DNA of 64,000 nt from Paenibacillus tyrphae (GTDB lineage: Bacteria; Bacillota; Bacilli; Paenibacillales; NBRC-103111): the NCBI RefSeq assembly GCF_024158745.1, contig NZ_JAMZAW010000012.1, forward strand, positions 62,001 through 126,000, written 5' to 3'. The notes beneath the pieces are model-generated. The model did not search any database. It was not told the origin of the DNA and was given only the letters and a program-made list of their open reading frames with translations. Of this stretch, positions 33,894-41,912 are shown piece after piece. How positions within the stretch are numbered: position 1 is the stretch's first letter; each line of letters begins with the position of its first letter. The position numbers and the translations under genes are program-made.

Positions 33894-35036
33894 GACGGCG
33901 GCTGTACCGGCGGCAATCCGGGCGGGCGTGAACGGCGCCAAGTCCGCCGAAGTCGGCCGGCCTTGCGCCAGCTCGGCGACAATCCGCGCGGTAGCCGGTG
34001 CGAGCAGAATGCCGTTGCGGTAGTGGCCGGTAGCGAAAATCAGGCCGGGTGCAGCGTCCCACGTGCCGAGGAACGGCAGGGCGTCCCGCGTGCCGGGCCG
34101 CAGTCCCGCCCAAGTAGAGACGAATTCGGCATCGGCCAGTCGCGGCAGCAGCGCTGCCGCTTTGGCGTGCAGCTCGCCGATGACCTTGGCGGTCGGCCGT
34201 TTGTCGAAGCCGGTTTCCGTCTGGGTTGCACCGACAATGTAGCTGCCATCCCGTTTCGGCACGACGTAGCAGCCTTTGGTGAAGACGGTGGAGCGGATGA
34301 GCGGCGCTTCGGTCTTGAGCGAAATGCATTGGCCTTTGACCGGGAACATGGGCAAGCTCAGTCCGAGCGGTTCGGTCAACGCCGGGCTCCAAGCACCTGC
34401 AGCAAGCACGACGAGGTCCGCGTACAGCGGGCCTTCCGACGTCTGTACGCCGCGGATCCGGCCGCTCCCGGGCTCCGTCAGCAGCCGGATGACCGGCGTC
34501 CACTCGCGGATCGTGCAGCCCTGCTTCGCTATCGCGGCTTGCAGCGTCTTGGCGAGCCAGACCGGGTGCACGTGATGATCGGCAGGCAAATACAGCCCGC
34601 CGCGTACGGCGGTGGTCAGCTCGGGCTCCAGCTTCAGCATCTCCGCAGGCTGAACCCACTCGGCGTCCCGAATCCACGACAAGCGGCCGCGCAGCTCGGC
34701 CTCATCTTCTTCCGTAAGGGCCGTGCGGACGATTCCCTCCGCGACATATTGGGCCGTGAGGCCGCTGAACTGCTCCAACTCGTCCGTCCAAGCGTGGTAC
34801 AGCTGCTGGCTCAGACGGCACAGCTCGTAGTAAGGGCCGGGCCGGTGCGTTTCGGACTGAGCCCCCAGCATCCCTGCGGCGGCGGTGGACGCCTCCTGAT
34901 TCAGCGCCCCTTTCTCGATCAGCGTGCAGGCAAAGCCGGCCTTGCCGAGCTCGTAGGCTGCGCTGCAGCCGATAATGCCGCCGCCGACGATGATAACGGT
35001 CGGCTTGGTGCCGCTATGACTTGAATCCGTACTCAT
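33888..35036 (-). CDS. thiO: glycine oxidase ThiO
   Basis: The 382-residue FAD enzyme has the dinucleotide motif VGGGIIGCSAAYELG at 17-31, then LIEKG, GLYLPADHHVHPVWLAKTL and the C-terminal GLRPGTRDALPFLG...GHYRNGILLAPATARIVAEL typical of glycine oxidase. ThiO makes iminoglycine for the thiazole half of thiamine. Its ATG overlaps the tenI stop (ATGA). The usual thiS, thiG and thiF genes do not follow; the next gene is a TPR gene on the other strand. Amino acid oxidases of similar fold are the only alternative. Confidence 0.9.
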   Translation of the reverse strand: MSTDSSHSGTKPTVIIVGGGIIGCSAAYELGKAGFACTLIEKGALNQEASTAAAGMLGAQSETHRPGPYYELCRLSQQLYHAWTDELEQFSGLTAQYVAEGIVRTALTEEDEAELRGRLSWIRDAEWVQPAEMLKLEPELTTAVRGGLYLPADHHVHPVWLAKTLQAAIAKQGCTIREWTPVIRLLTEPGSGRIRGVQTSEGPLYADLVVLAAGAWSPALTEPLGLSLPMFPVKGQCISLKTEAPLIRSTVFTKGCYVVPKRDGSYIVGATQTETGFDKRPTAKVIGELHAKAAALLPRLADAEFVSTWAGLRPGTRDALPFLGTWDAAPGLIFATGHYRNGILLAPATARIVAELAQGRPTSADLAPFTPARIAAGTAAVL

Positions 35037-35677
35037 GACAATCCTCTCCTTGGGGTATGCTTCGTCCGATCAAGAGCTTCCCGGAATGCGGCAATTTGTC
35101 CCGCCGGGTCCGTGTGCAGCAGCACCGAGGACAGCACGGCAATGCCGGCTGCGCCGGTGGACAAGACATCGTCCACGAGATGCGGCTCGATGCCCCCGAT
35201 CGCCAGGACGGGCACGTCCGCCGCTTCCACGGCTTCCGTCAATCCGGTCAGGCCGCGCGGTTCTAGTCCCGGCTTCGAGCCGGTCACGTACACATGGCCG
35301 AAGAGCGCGTAATCGGCTCCCTGCCGGCCCGCCTCGGCGGCTTCCTTGGCCGAATGGACAGAGCAGCCGAGCGTCATGCTGCGGGGAGCGATGGCCCGCG
35401 CCTCAGCCGGCGACAAGCTGCCGCCGGTAAGCTGTACGCCGTCCGCCCGGGCGGCCAGCGCGGCATCCAGGCGGTCGTTCAGCAGGACCGCCGTATGCGG
35501 CAGCAGCGGTTTCAACCGCGCATGCCAGCTTACCAGCTCGCTGGCGCTGCGGTGTTTTTCGCGGATGTGCAGCGCGTCCACCAGCTCGAACGGACAGCGG
35601 GACACAATGGCGGCTACCTCTTCCAGCTCCTGCCGACCGGTCGTAATGACGTGCAGCGCATGGGTTCTCCGGGACAT
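35033..35677 (-). CDS. tenI: TenI-like thiazole tautomerase / thiamine phosphate synthase-like
   Basis: The 214-residue TIM-barrel protein has LHVITTG at the start, DALHIREKHRSASEL, VLLNDRLDAALAARADGVQLTGGSL, LGCSVHSAKEAAEAGRQGADYALFGHVYVTGSKPGLEPRG and LAIGGI. TenI converts the thiazole product of ThiG to the aromatic form; ThiE joins the halves. The short helices and the GLEPRG region fit TenI better. ATG at 35677 follows GGAAGG; an earlier ATG at 35704 has no site. It is paired with thiO and diverges from thiD. No TPP riboswitch was found in the leader. Confidence 0.85.
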   Translation of the reverse strand: MSRRTHALHVITTGRQELEEVAAIVSRCPFELVDALHIREKHRSASELVSWHARLKPLLPHTAVLLNDRLDAALAARADGVQLTGGSLSPAEARAIAPRSMTLGCSVHSAKEAAEAGRQGADYALFGHVYVTGSKPGLEPRGLTGLTEAVEAADVPVLAIGGIEPHLVDDVLSTGAAGIAVLSSVLLHTDPAGQIAAFREALDRTKHTPRRGLS

Positions 35678-35875
35678 ACGGGATCGGACCTTCCTTTTCT
35701 CCATTGAAATGTATTTTCATCATAACGCTTTCGCTTCCGCGGCGTCAAAGCGTTTGTCCCACTTGTCATAAAATGATCACGAACCGGAGGATACGGGTCT
35801 GCCGGGCTTCTTGACGGTCGGGAAGGAGAAGACTAAACTTATGGAAGGTATAGCGATTCGGGAGGCAGGTGCAGC

Positions 35876-36685
35876 ATGACGATATTCAAAGCATTGACCA
35901 TCGCAGGTTCGGACAGCGGAGGCGGAGCGGGGATTCAGGCGGATTTGAAAACGTTCCAGATGCTCGACGTGTACGGGATGTCCGCGATTACGGCGATCAC
36001 CGCGCAGAACACGCTGGGCGTTCACGGCATTTACGATATCCCGCTGGAGGGGATCGAGAAGCAGATTGACGCCGTGCTGTCTGATCTCGGAGCCGACGCG
36101 GCCAAAACCGGCATGCTGTCGCAGCCGGAAATTATCGAGCTGGTCGCGGGATGCATCCGCAAGCACGGGCTGAAGCAGCTTGTCGTCGACCCGGTGATGG
36201 TCGCCAAGGGCGGAGCCAGCCTGCTTGCCGGCAATGCGCAGAACGCGCTGCGCGAGAAGCTGCTGCCGTTGGCCGCGCTTGTGACGCCCAATATCCCGGA
36301 GGCGGAAGTTATTACAGGTCTCTCGATCACCACGATAGAGGACATGAAGGAGGCCGCGCGGCGCATCGTCAAGGAATTCGGCGCGGGCGCGGCGATCGTC
36401 AAAGGCGGCCACCGCAGCGGCGAGCCGACAGACGTGCTGTACGACGGCGAGGCGTTCCATCTGCTGACGGGTGAGCGGTACGAAACGCGCCATACGCATG
36501 GGACAGGCTGCACCTTCTCCGCGGCCATCTGTGCGGAACTTGCCAAAGGGAAGACGCTGCTGGAGGCCGCCCACACGGCCAAGAAATTTATTACGCTTGC
36601 GATCCGGCATACGCTCGGCATCGGCGCCGGTCACGGTCCGACAAACCATTGGGCTTACGTGCGCGAGCGCGCTGCGGCCGAATAG
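35876..36685 (+). CDS. thiD: hydroxymethylpyrimidine/phosphomethylpyrimidine kinase
   Basis: The 269-residue ribokinase-like enzyme has IAGSDSGGGAGIQADLKTFQ, GMSAITAITAQNTLGV, DPVMVAKGG, TPNIPEAEVITG and the anion hole/catalytic HGTGCTFSAAICAELAKG. It phosphorylates the pyrimidine part of thiamine twice. GGGAGG lies 10 bases before ATG. ThiD-like proteins can also act on pyridoxal, but proximity to tenI-thiO favours thiamine. Confidence 0.95.
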   Translation: MTIFKALTIAGSDSGGGAGIQADLKTFQMLDVYGMSAITAITAQNTLGVHGIYDIPLEGIEKQIDAVLSDLGADAAKTGMLSQPEIIELVAGCIRKHGLKQLVVDPVMVAKGGASLLAGNAQNALREKLLPLAALVTPNIPEAEVITGLSITTIEDMKEAARRIVKEFGAGAAIVKGGHRSGEPTDVLYDGEAFHLLTGERYETRHTHGTGCTFSAAICAELAKGKTLLEAAHTAKKFITLAIRHTLGIGAGHGPTNHWAYVRERAAAE

Positions 36686-36708
36686 CAGACGAAGGAGCAT
36701 CCGATATC

Positions 36709-36816
36709 ATGAGCTATGAATACTTGATGCAGGCGGTTTTGCTCATCGTCCTGCTCATCGCCTTTTTTCCCGCCATCGCGCTGTGGTCCAAGTGGAAAAA
36801 GAAGAAACGGAGATAA
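36709..36816 (+). CDS. 35-residue single-span membrane protein
   Basis: ATG at 36709 follows GAAGGAG by about 10 bases. The product is MSYEYLMQAVLLIVLLIAFF, then PAIALWSKWKKKKRR: one helix with a strongly basic end, inside-positive. It ends 5 bases before the HepT-like gene, whose site GGAGATAAG overlaps its end. Too small for a domain match; translation signals and coupling make it credible. Confidence 0.65.
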   Translation: MSYEYLMQAVLLIVLLIAFFPAIALWSKWKKKKRR

Positions 36817-36821
36817 GCGAT

Positions 36822-37277
36822 ATGTACTATGTCAATCAGGAACAAATCGATGCCCGGCTGGCGTTCGTGCCGGATTTACTGAAAGCTTGCGCTGCCTTGG
36901 AGTCCGCTTGGGAAGTCCGGGGAAAGACCGGCGCAGAGGAATCGGATTCGGAACTGCTGCTGCATTTGGCGCAGGAGCGGACGCTTCATCTGGCGATTGA
37001 GACGGTGACCGACGTCGGCAGCTTGCTGATCGACGCATTCATGATGCGGGACGCCAGCAGCTATGAGGATATCGTCGAGATTCTTGCCGGCGAAGGCGTG
37101 TTCGGGGCCGACGTTGCGCTCGTTCTGACGGAGCTTGTGAAGCTGCGCCGTCCGCTGACGCAGGAGTACAACACGCTGCCCCGCAGCGGGCTGCATCCGA
37201 TGATCGCAAAGCTGCCCGGGGCGCTGAGCGCTTTTGCCAAAGCCGTACCGGCATTTATCAGCAAAGAAATGCTGTAG
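36822..37277 (+). CDS. DUF86/HepT-like protein (YutE type)
   Basis: The 151-residue helical product has the DUF86 pattern: RTLHLAIETVTDVGSLLIDAFMMRDASSYEDIVEILAGEGVF and LVLTELVKLRRPLTQEY. This matches chromosomal YutE-type proteins. HepT toxins carry the RNase motif R-x4-H-x-Y; here the segment reads RRPLTQEYNTL, with Gln in place of His. No MntA nucleotidyltransferase lies beside it. A HepT activity is therefore unlikely. It is coupled to the small membrane gene upstream. Confidence 0.8.
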   Translation: MYYVNQEQIDARLAFVPDLLKACAALESAWEVRGKTGAEESDSELLLHLAQERTLHLAIETVTDVGSLLIDAFMMRDASSYEDIVEILAGEGVFGADVALVLTELVKLRRPLTQEYNTLPRSGLHPMIAKLPGALSAFAKAVPAFISKEML

Positions 37278-37294
37278 CGCCGCTGCTGCAGACC

Positions 37295-37327
37295 AGGGAC
37301 CGTCCGGATCAGGACAGGTCCCTTTGT
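37295..37327. terminator. bidirectional terminator
   Basis: AGGGACC (37295-37301) pairs with GGTCCCT (37317-37323), followed by TTGTTCT. The stem covers the stop of the converging GyrI-like frame. Confidence 0.7.
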
Positions 37328-37928
37328 TCTACCGGGAAGCGCAGAATCGTTTTCCAGCCGGAAGGCGGGGTTTTTCGGGGATCGGTCAAATAAATTTCAT
37401 GATGCAATCCGTTTTGAACCAGTCCGAGTGCTTCCATATAAACGTGCATGCGCTCCACCGTTTCCGGCTCCGTCTCGTAAGGACCGACGTGAAGCATCTG
37501 CACGGACAACCCTTCGGCCATCGTCTCGTACGCCACATGAGCGATGCCGCTGCGAGCTCTTTTTTCTTCAGGGCCGTCTTCTCTTTGGCCTCGGCTGCCA
37601 GGGCCCCGGTGACGAAGTCGGGCATGCGGATCAGCAGCTTCCAGCGCCATTCCTGCCGAGGGACTTCCAGTGCGGGCTTGTCGGATTCCACCCACCATAG
37701 CCCTTCCAGCTTTGGTACCGTAAAATCGGTTCCCCGCGCTTTGCCAAGCGCCTTGACGCCGTAAGCGGCTGCGTACAGCGCCGCGGCAGCCTCGGCGAAC
37801 CGTTCGCCGTTCGGGTCGCCTTGCCCGGCAATGGTCAAGTACGGCGCTTCGCCGAATCCTACAAGCTCCGGCTCCGTGCCCGCTTTGTAATAGGTTTTGT
37901 ATGCTTTGGCAAGATCGAGCTTGTCCAT
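37309..37928 (-). pseudogene. GyrI-like effector-binding domain protein, frameshifted
   Basis: Two frames together make one GyrI-like protein of about 206 residues. Frame one from ATG 37928 gives MDKLDLAKAYKTYYKAG..., TIAGQGDPNGERFAEAAAALY, ...LEGLWWVE and EWRWKLLIRMPDFV. Frame two, one base back, gives AHVAYETMAEGLSVQMLHVGPY, HHEIYLTDPRKTPPSGWKTILRFPV. The change is a -1 shift and lies at or just after a run of six A (minus strand, 37565-37560), before the YETM segment. Losing one A from a run of seven would explain it. It may be a genuine lesion or a sequencing error. A functional protein would bind small amphipathic ligands. Confidence 0.75.
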
Positions 37929-37986
37929 TCGTGCACGTCCTCTCTTCGTTTCGGATAGGATATAGCTCCAGCTTAACGGGTTATCC

Positions 37987-38004
37987 CTGACAACTTATTG
38001 TCAG
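37987..38004. promoter_or_regulatory. perfect inverted repeat upstream of the GyrI-like gene
   Basis: CTGACAA-CTTA-TTGTCAG is a perfect 7-base dyad 59 bases upstream of the minus-strand start. It looks like an operator, and no T-run follows. Confidence 0.4.
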
Positions 38005-38200
38005 CGTAGCGAGCGGCTTCGAAATTTTTCTCCATTTTATACTCCGCCAGCCTTTTCCTCGGTTAGTATTTTACATACATAGTAGTATATTAATTTACTT
38101 ATCGTCTCATTTCGTATACAATATTTTTATTCATACGGTACAGCAAAGCTTCGCCAGAATAAAACAGGCGGCCTGCATACAAGAAGGACGGTGAGACCGG

Positions 38201-38839
38201 ATGAACCAGGAAACCGACGTATCAACGCGTCGCGTCATCCTCACGATGCTCAAGACCAAAGGGGCGCTCAGCGTCGGGGACATGTCGAAGCAGCTAGGCA
38301 TCACGGAAATGGCGGTGCGGCGGCACCTGAACACGCTGGAGCGGGATAATTTGATCGAATCGAAGCTGGTGCGGCAGGCGATGGGACGACCTTCGCATCT
38401 GTATTCGCTGACATCGAATGCCGACGACTTATTTCCTAAAAAGTATCAGCATCTCGCGTTGGATCTGTTGGAAGAGCTGGAAGCTTCCCTGGGGGAAAGC
38501 AACGTGAACCTGCTGTTCGAGCGGCGCAAGGAGAGGCTGATCGGCCGCTATGGGGAGCGCATGAAGGACAAGCCGTTCGACGGACGCGTCCAAGAACTGG
38601 CTGAGATTCAGAATGCGAATGGCTACATGGTCGAATTGGAGCCGACGGAGGGCGGAGGGTATTTGCTGAAGGAGTATAATTGCCCGATCTCTCAGGTAGC
38701 CAATCAATATACCCATGCTTGCCAATGCGAGCTCGCGATGTTTCAGCGTTTGCTCGGTCCGGAAGCCGAAGTGGAACGGACGGAATGTCTCGCCAAAGGC
38801 GGCGGTAAATGTACGTATGCCATTCGGCCCAACCAATAA
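38201..38839 (+). CDS. Fe-S cluster type HTH regulator (SufR-like)
   Basis: The 212-residue product has a winged helix (about 8-75, TRRVILTMLKTKGALSVGDMSK, TEMAVRRHLNTLERDNLI) and a C-terminal sensor with five cysteines: Cys161, Cys174, Cys176, Cys196, Cys204 (EYNCPIS, HACQCEL, TECLAKGGGKC). The spacing is that of SufR-family regulators that bind a 4Fe-4S or 2Fe-2S cluster. The ATG at 38201 follows GAAGGA. It is monocistronic. The targets are unknown; suf genes are not in the window. Confidence 0.82.
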   Translation: MNQETDVSTRRVILTMLKTKGALSVGDMSKQLGITEMAVRRHLNTLERDNLIESKLVRQAMGRPSHLYSLTSNADDLFPKKYQHLALDLLEELEASLGESNVNLLFERRKERLIGRYGERMKDKPFDGRVQELAEIQNANGYMVELEPTEGGGYLLKEYNCPISQVANQYTHACQCELAMFQRLLGPEAEVERTECLAKGGGKCTYAIRPNQ

Positions 38840-38884
38840 AAAAACCATCTCTTCTGCCGGATCTTCCGCAAGAGATGGTTTTTT
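38838..38884. terminator. strong bidirectional terminator
   Basis: AAAAAACCATCTCTT pairs with AAGAGATGGTTTTTT (15 bases) over a 16-base loop. It serves both converging genes. Confidence 0.92.
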
Positions 38885-38890
38885 GCCGTT

Positions 38891-40300
38891 TCAGGAAGGG
38901 GGAGCCGCGTCGTTTTCGGGCTTGGGCCGTTTGTTTTGGACCGTTCGCAGGTTCGTCGTATAAGTGATGCCGACAGACAGCAGCCCGAACAGGAAGAACG
39001 CGATAATCTTGTCCATAGCCGGGCTCCCGGACAGATCGAACAGTATCGTTTTGACCGCGAGGCAGATCAGCGTCAAGGAGCCCAAGGCTTGAAGCGGCTT
39101 CCGCTTCCGGTAAGCGCCCCACAACAGCAGCAATAGCGCGTACAAGCCCCAGACGGCCGACAAAGTAAGCTGCAGGTTAAGTCGTGGGGCTAGGCCGTAA
39201 TAGGCGAAGAAGCTGTGCGTTCCGCAGGCAAGTCCTCCGCCGACGGCCAGATGGCTGAGAAAAGTGAATCCATTGGAGAGCATCCGGTTGTCGTCTTCCC
39301 GCAATCGTTCGAAGCGGCCTTTGGCCGACAAATAAAACCCTACGGCGGCCAGCAGCGTCCAAGCCGGCATATTCCCGTGGGCGAACGGAGAGGGATTGCC
39401 GAACGGGTTCGCCTCAGCTTCATTCCAAGCGCCCAAAAGCCAATAGCCGAAGACGCCCAGCCAGATGACGGCCGCTCCGCCTCGGAGCGCATCCCATCGT
39501 TTTACGGTGCCAAGTCCCAGCATGGCGATGGCGGCGGGAAGCCACAGAAATACATGGGTGACCGGTTCCAAGGTCCGTTCCTTGAGAAAATGGAGCGCTG
39601 CGAGGAGAATGAGCATTATCCCGCCGAACAGCTTCATCAGGACGATCGTAGATAATTCGGGTAACCAGCGTCGGATCAGGCAGGCCAGGATGACGTACAG
39701 CATCCCCATGAACAGCATCGGGTAGGCGATCGGCACGACCCGTTCCCACAAGACGAACGCCCAGAAGCCGAACACGGCGGCATTCGCGATGCCCAGGAAC
39801 AGGTCGGTGCCTTCGTCTATCCGTTTCTTCCATATCGAGACGGACAAGGCGCCAATGTAAAAAATATAAGTCAGAAGCGCATAACGGTACGCAAGGCTCC
39901 AACCTTCGGCGGCGTCCGGCTGAAGCTTCAAGTAAAATACGAAATACAACAGCCATGTGCCTGTAAACGCGGTGAATTTCAGCTCGTTCCAATCGAGCCG
40001 GAGGCTGAGGGCAAAATAGACGATATTCAATGCCAATAAGCCGGCCCAGAGCATCCAGCCTTCATCCGGGCCCGGGCTTACAATCAGGAGCGCCGGCCAT
40101 CCTCCGAGCAGCGATACGTTCAAGAGAAGTCTCGACCGCCATTTGAAGGCGATCCAGCTAGCCCCTGCCGCAGTGGCCAGCATACCTACACCCGACGGAG
40201 GCCCTTGGTCTAGCGTAAGGCAGAGCCCGTATAGAAAGATTCCCAGAATCACCACGGCTCCGGGCCAAAATGAAGGCAACCTGCGCAGCCGTTCTTTCAT
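38891..40300 (-). CDS. DUF2339-like polytopic membrane protein
   Basis: The 469-residue protein is almost entirely hydrophobic, with about 13 helices. The C-terminal portion contains LLWGAYRKRKPLQALGSLTLICLAVKTILFDLSG, the recognisable DUF2339 signature, and a charged tail. The family is linked to cell envelope integrity in other bacteria but its reaction is unknown. The start ATG at 40300 has a moderate site (GGGGGAGG upstream). It is flanked by terminators and seems to be alone. Confidence 0.75.
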   Translation of the reverse strand: MKERLRRLPSFWPGAVVILGIFLYGLCLTLDQGPPSGVGMLATAAGASWIAFKWRSRLLLNVSLLGGWPALLIVSPGPDEGWMLWAGLLALNIVYFALSLRLDWNELKFTAFTGTWLLYFVFYLKLQPDAAEGWSLAYRYALLTYIFYIGALSVSIWKKRIDEGTDLFLGIANAAVFGFWAFVLWERVVPIAYPMLFMGMLYVILACLIRRWLPELSTIVLMKLFGGIMLILLAALHFLKERTLEPVTHVFLWLPAAIAMLGLGTVKRWDALRGGAAVIWLGVFGYWLLGAWNEAEANPFGNPSPFAHGNMPAWTLLAAVGFYLSAKGRFERLREDDNRMLSNGFTFLSHLAVGGGLACGTHSFFAYYGLAPRLNLQLTLSAVWGLYALLLLLWGAYRKRKPLQALGSLTLICLAVKTILFDLSGSPAMDKIIAFFLFGLLSVGITYTTNLRTVQNKRPKPENDAAPPS

Positions 40301-40469
40301 GCCTAGCGTTCCTCCCCCGATATCGTTTTCCGTACTTAGTTACAATAATTGTAAGGGAACGGGGGAGGAGGGGATAAGTACTAATTTCATCTAGTACTGG
40401 AACGTGCGTTCGTATACCGTCGGTTACTTGTTTAATGGAACATTTTCCGAACCGAGCTACAGAAGGTTC

Positions 40470-40516
40470 AAAATAAAGAAACAACAGGTCTGCCGCGGTT
40501 AGCGGGACCTGCTGTT
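40470..40516 (-). terminator. terminator overlapping the LCP gene stop
   Basis: AACAACAGGTC (40480-40490) pairs with GACCTGCTGTT (40506-40516), one G-U pair. On the minus strand TTTCTTTATTTTG follows. The LCP stop codon lies in the loop. Confidence 0.75.
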
Positions 40517-41626
40517 CTTGGTTATCGTGCCGGTTTCCTTTTCCTTGATTTTCACGGGAGCCGGATCGATTCCGAAGCGCTTGCTGTAGACGCTGTAGGT
40601 CGAACCGGTTACGGTAGTCCCCGGGATTGCGGCCGGAAGGCCCCGCTGCGTCCGCAAAGCGGCGATCGCTGCGGTAAGCTCGTCTTCTTTTACAACAATG
40701 TAGGGGCTATCCCATCGTCCATCCAGATGGATGAATTCGATATGGTCGGGCTTCAGCTTCTGGAAGGAAAGCAGAAACCGGCGAAGCTCATCGGAAGGGA
40801 TATCTGTTTTTACGCTTTCTCCGGCAATTTTCAGCAATCCGCTCCATTGGGTAATCCCGCTGAACGACGTCATCTTTTGCAGCAGCTTATCGAGCACTTC
40901 CTGCTGGCGCTGGTTGCGGGCGAGGTCCGAGGACTCTTCGGTGCCCCGGTTGGATTTGCGGTAGCGCAAGAAATCAAGCGTTTGCTTGCCGTTTAACGTC
41001 TGCAACCCTTTTTTCAGATTGATATCCGTGCCGTCTTCTTCATCGACGTAACGCATATCCATATCGACGTTCATTTCGATGCCGCCGAGCTCGTCTACGA
41101 CATTGCGGAAGCCGTCGAAATCGATCGCCGCCATATAATCGATCGGCACGTTGAACATGTCGCCGTACAGCTCTTTTGTTTTCTGAATCGCGGTTTCCTT
41201 GTCCTGTATGTAATAGTAGGCGTAATAGTAGTTCGCTTTTTGGCTGGAAAGGCCGAACTCCCTCGGTTTCATCTCCAGATCGCGGGGGATGGAAACGATT
41301 GTGGCGGAGCGGGTCTCCGGATTCAGCGAGACGAGCATGAGCACATCGGTGTTCAGCGTGCCGCCGCTGCCTTGACGGCTGTCGATGCCTGTCAGCAAAA
41401 AGGTCATCGGTTTGAAATTCTCCGAAGGAGCAACCAGACCGTTCAATCCTTGCTGGGTCGTCTTTACCGGCGGAGCCACGGACATATTTTCGAGTGCCTT
41501 GTCGGCTTGATGCAGCAAATATCCGGCATAGGCAACGGCGCCTACGCCAAGCAGGGCAAGACCTATAATAACATTCCGCAAGGATTTGCGGGGTTTGATC
41601 GTTAGATTTTGTCGGGAAGGAACCAT
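40499..41626 (-). CDS. LytR-CpsA-Psr (LCP) family protein
   Basis: The 375-residue product has a short cytoplasmic start, a membrane helix (about 18-40) and an LCP domain (about 70-260): LLTGIDSR, NTDVLMLVSLNPETRSATIVSIPRDL, IDYMAAIDFDGFRNVVDELGGIEM, and LDFLRYRKSN...DLARNQRQQ, which carry the arginines for polyprenyl phosphate. LCP enzymes attach teichoic acid or other polymers to peptidoglycan outside the membrane. Its start region diverges from the lipoprotein/two-component operon. Confidence 0.95.
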   Translation of the reverse strand: MVPSRQNLTIKPRKSLRNVIIGLALLGVGAVAYAGYLLHQADKALENMSVAPPVKTTQQGLNGLVAPSENFKPMTFLLTGIDSRQGSGGTLNTDVLMLVSLNPETRSATIVSIPRDLEMKPREFGLSSQKANYYYAYYYIQDKETAIQKTKELYGDMFNVPIDYMAAIDFDGFRNVVDELGGIEMNVDMDMRYVDEEDGTDINLKKGLQTLNGKQTLDFLRYRKSNRGTEESSDLARNQRQQEVLDKLLQKMTSFSGITQWSGLLKIAGESVKTDIPSDELRRFLLSFQKLKPDHIEFIHLDGRWDSPYIVVKEDELTAAIAALRTQRGLPAAIPGTTVTGSTYSVYSKRFGIDPAPVKIKEKETGTITKNSRSR

Positions 41627-41912
41627 TATTCAACCTCCTGTCAATGCTCTTTCGAAACACTGTCTACCATAATAACGCAAAACATGGAGCAAAAGGTTAC
41701 AAAAATATTAAAAATTCGCCAATTCTTTTGTCATCGTTTTGTTACCTTCTTTTTTCGACAAACGTTTACAATGGAGAAAGGTACTCTTTTTTACCCTAAA
41801 ATGAGCCGGATCACACGTATCCCGGCCCCGTCGATTGATTTTTGCAAAAGGAAAGGCTATCATGTGAAAAAACGAAACCCGGACGTTCGGATCACCGCTT
41901 GGGGAGTGACAT

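Noticed and set aside
35678-35875. Possible TPP riboswitch upstream of tenI or thiD
   Set aside because: Neither strand holds the conserved CTGAGA or ACCTGAT blocks.
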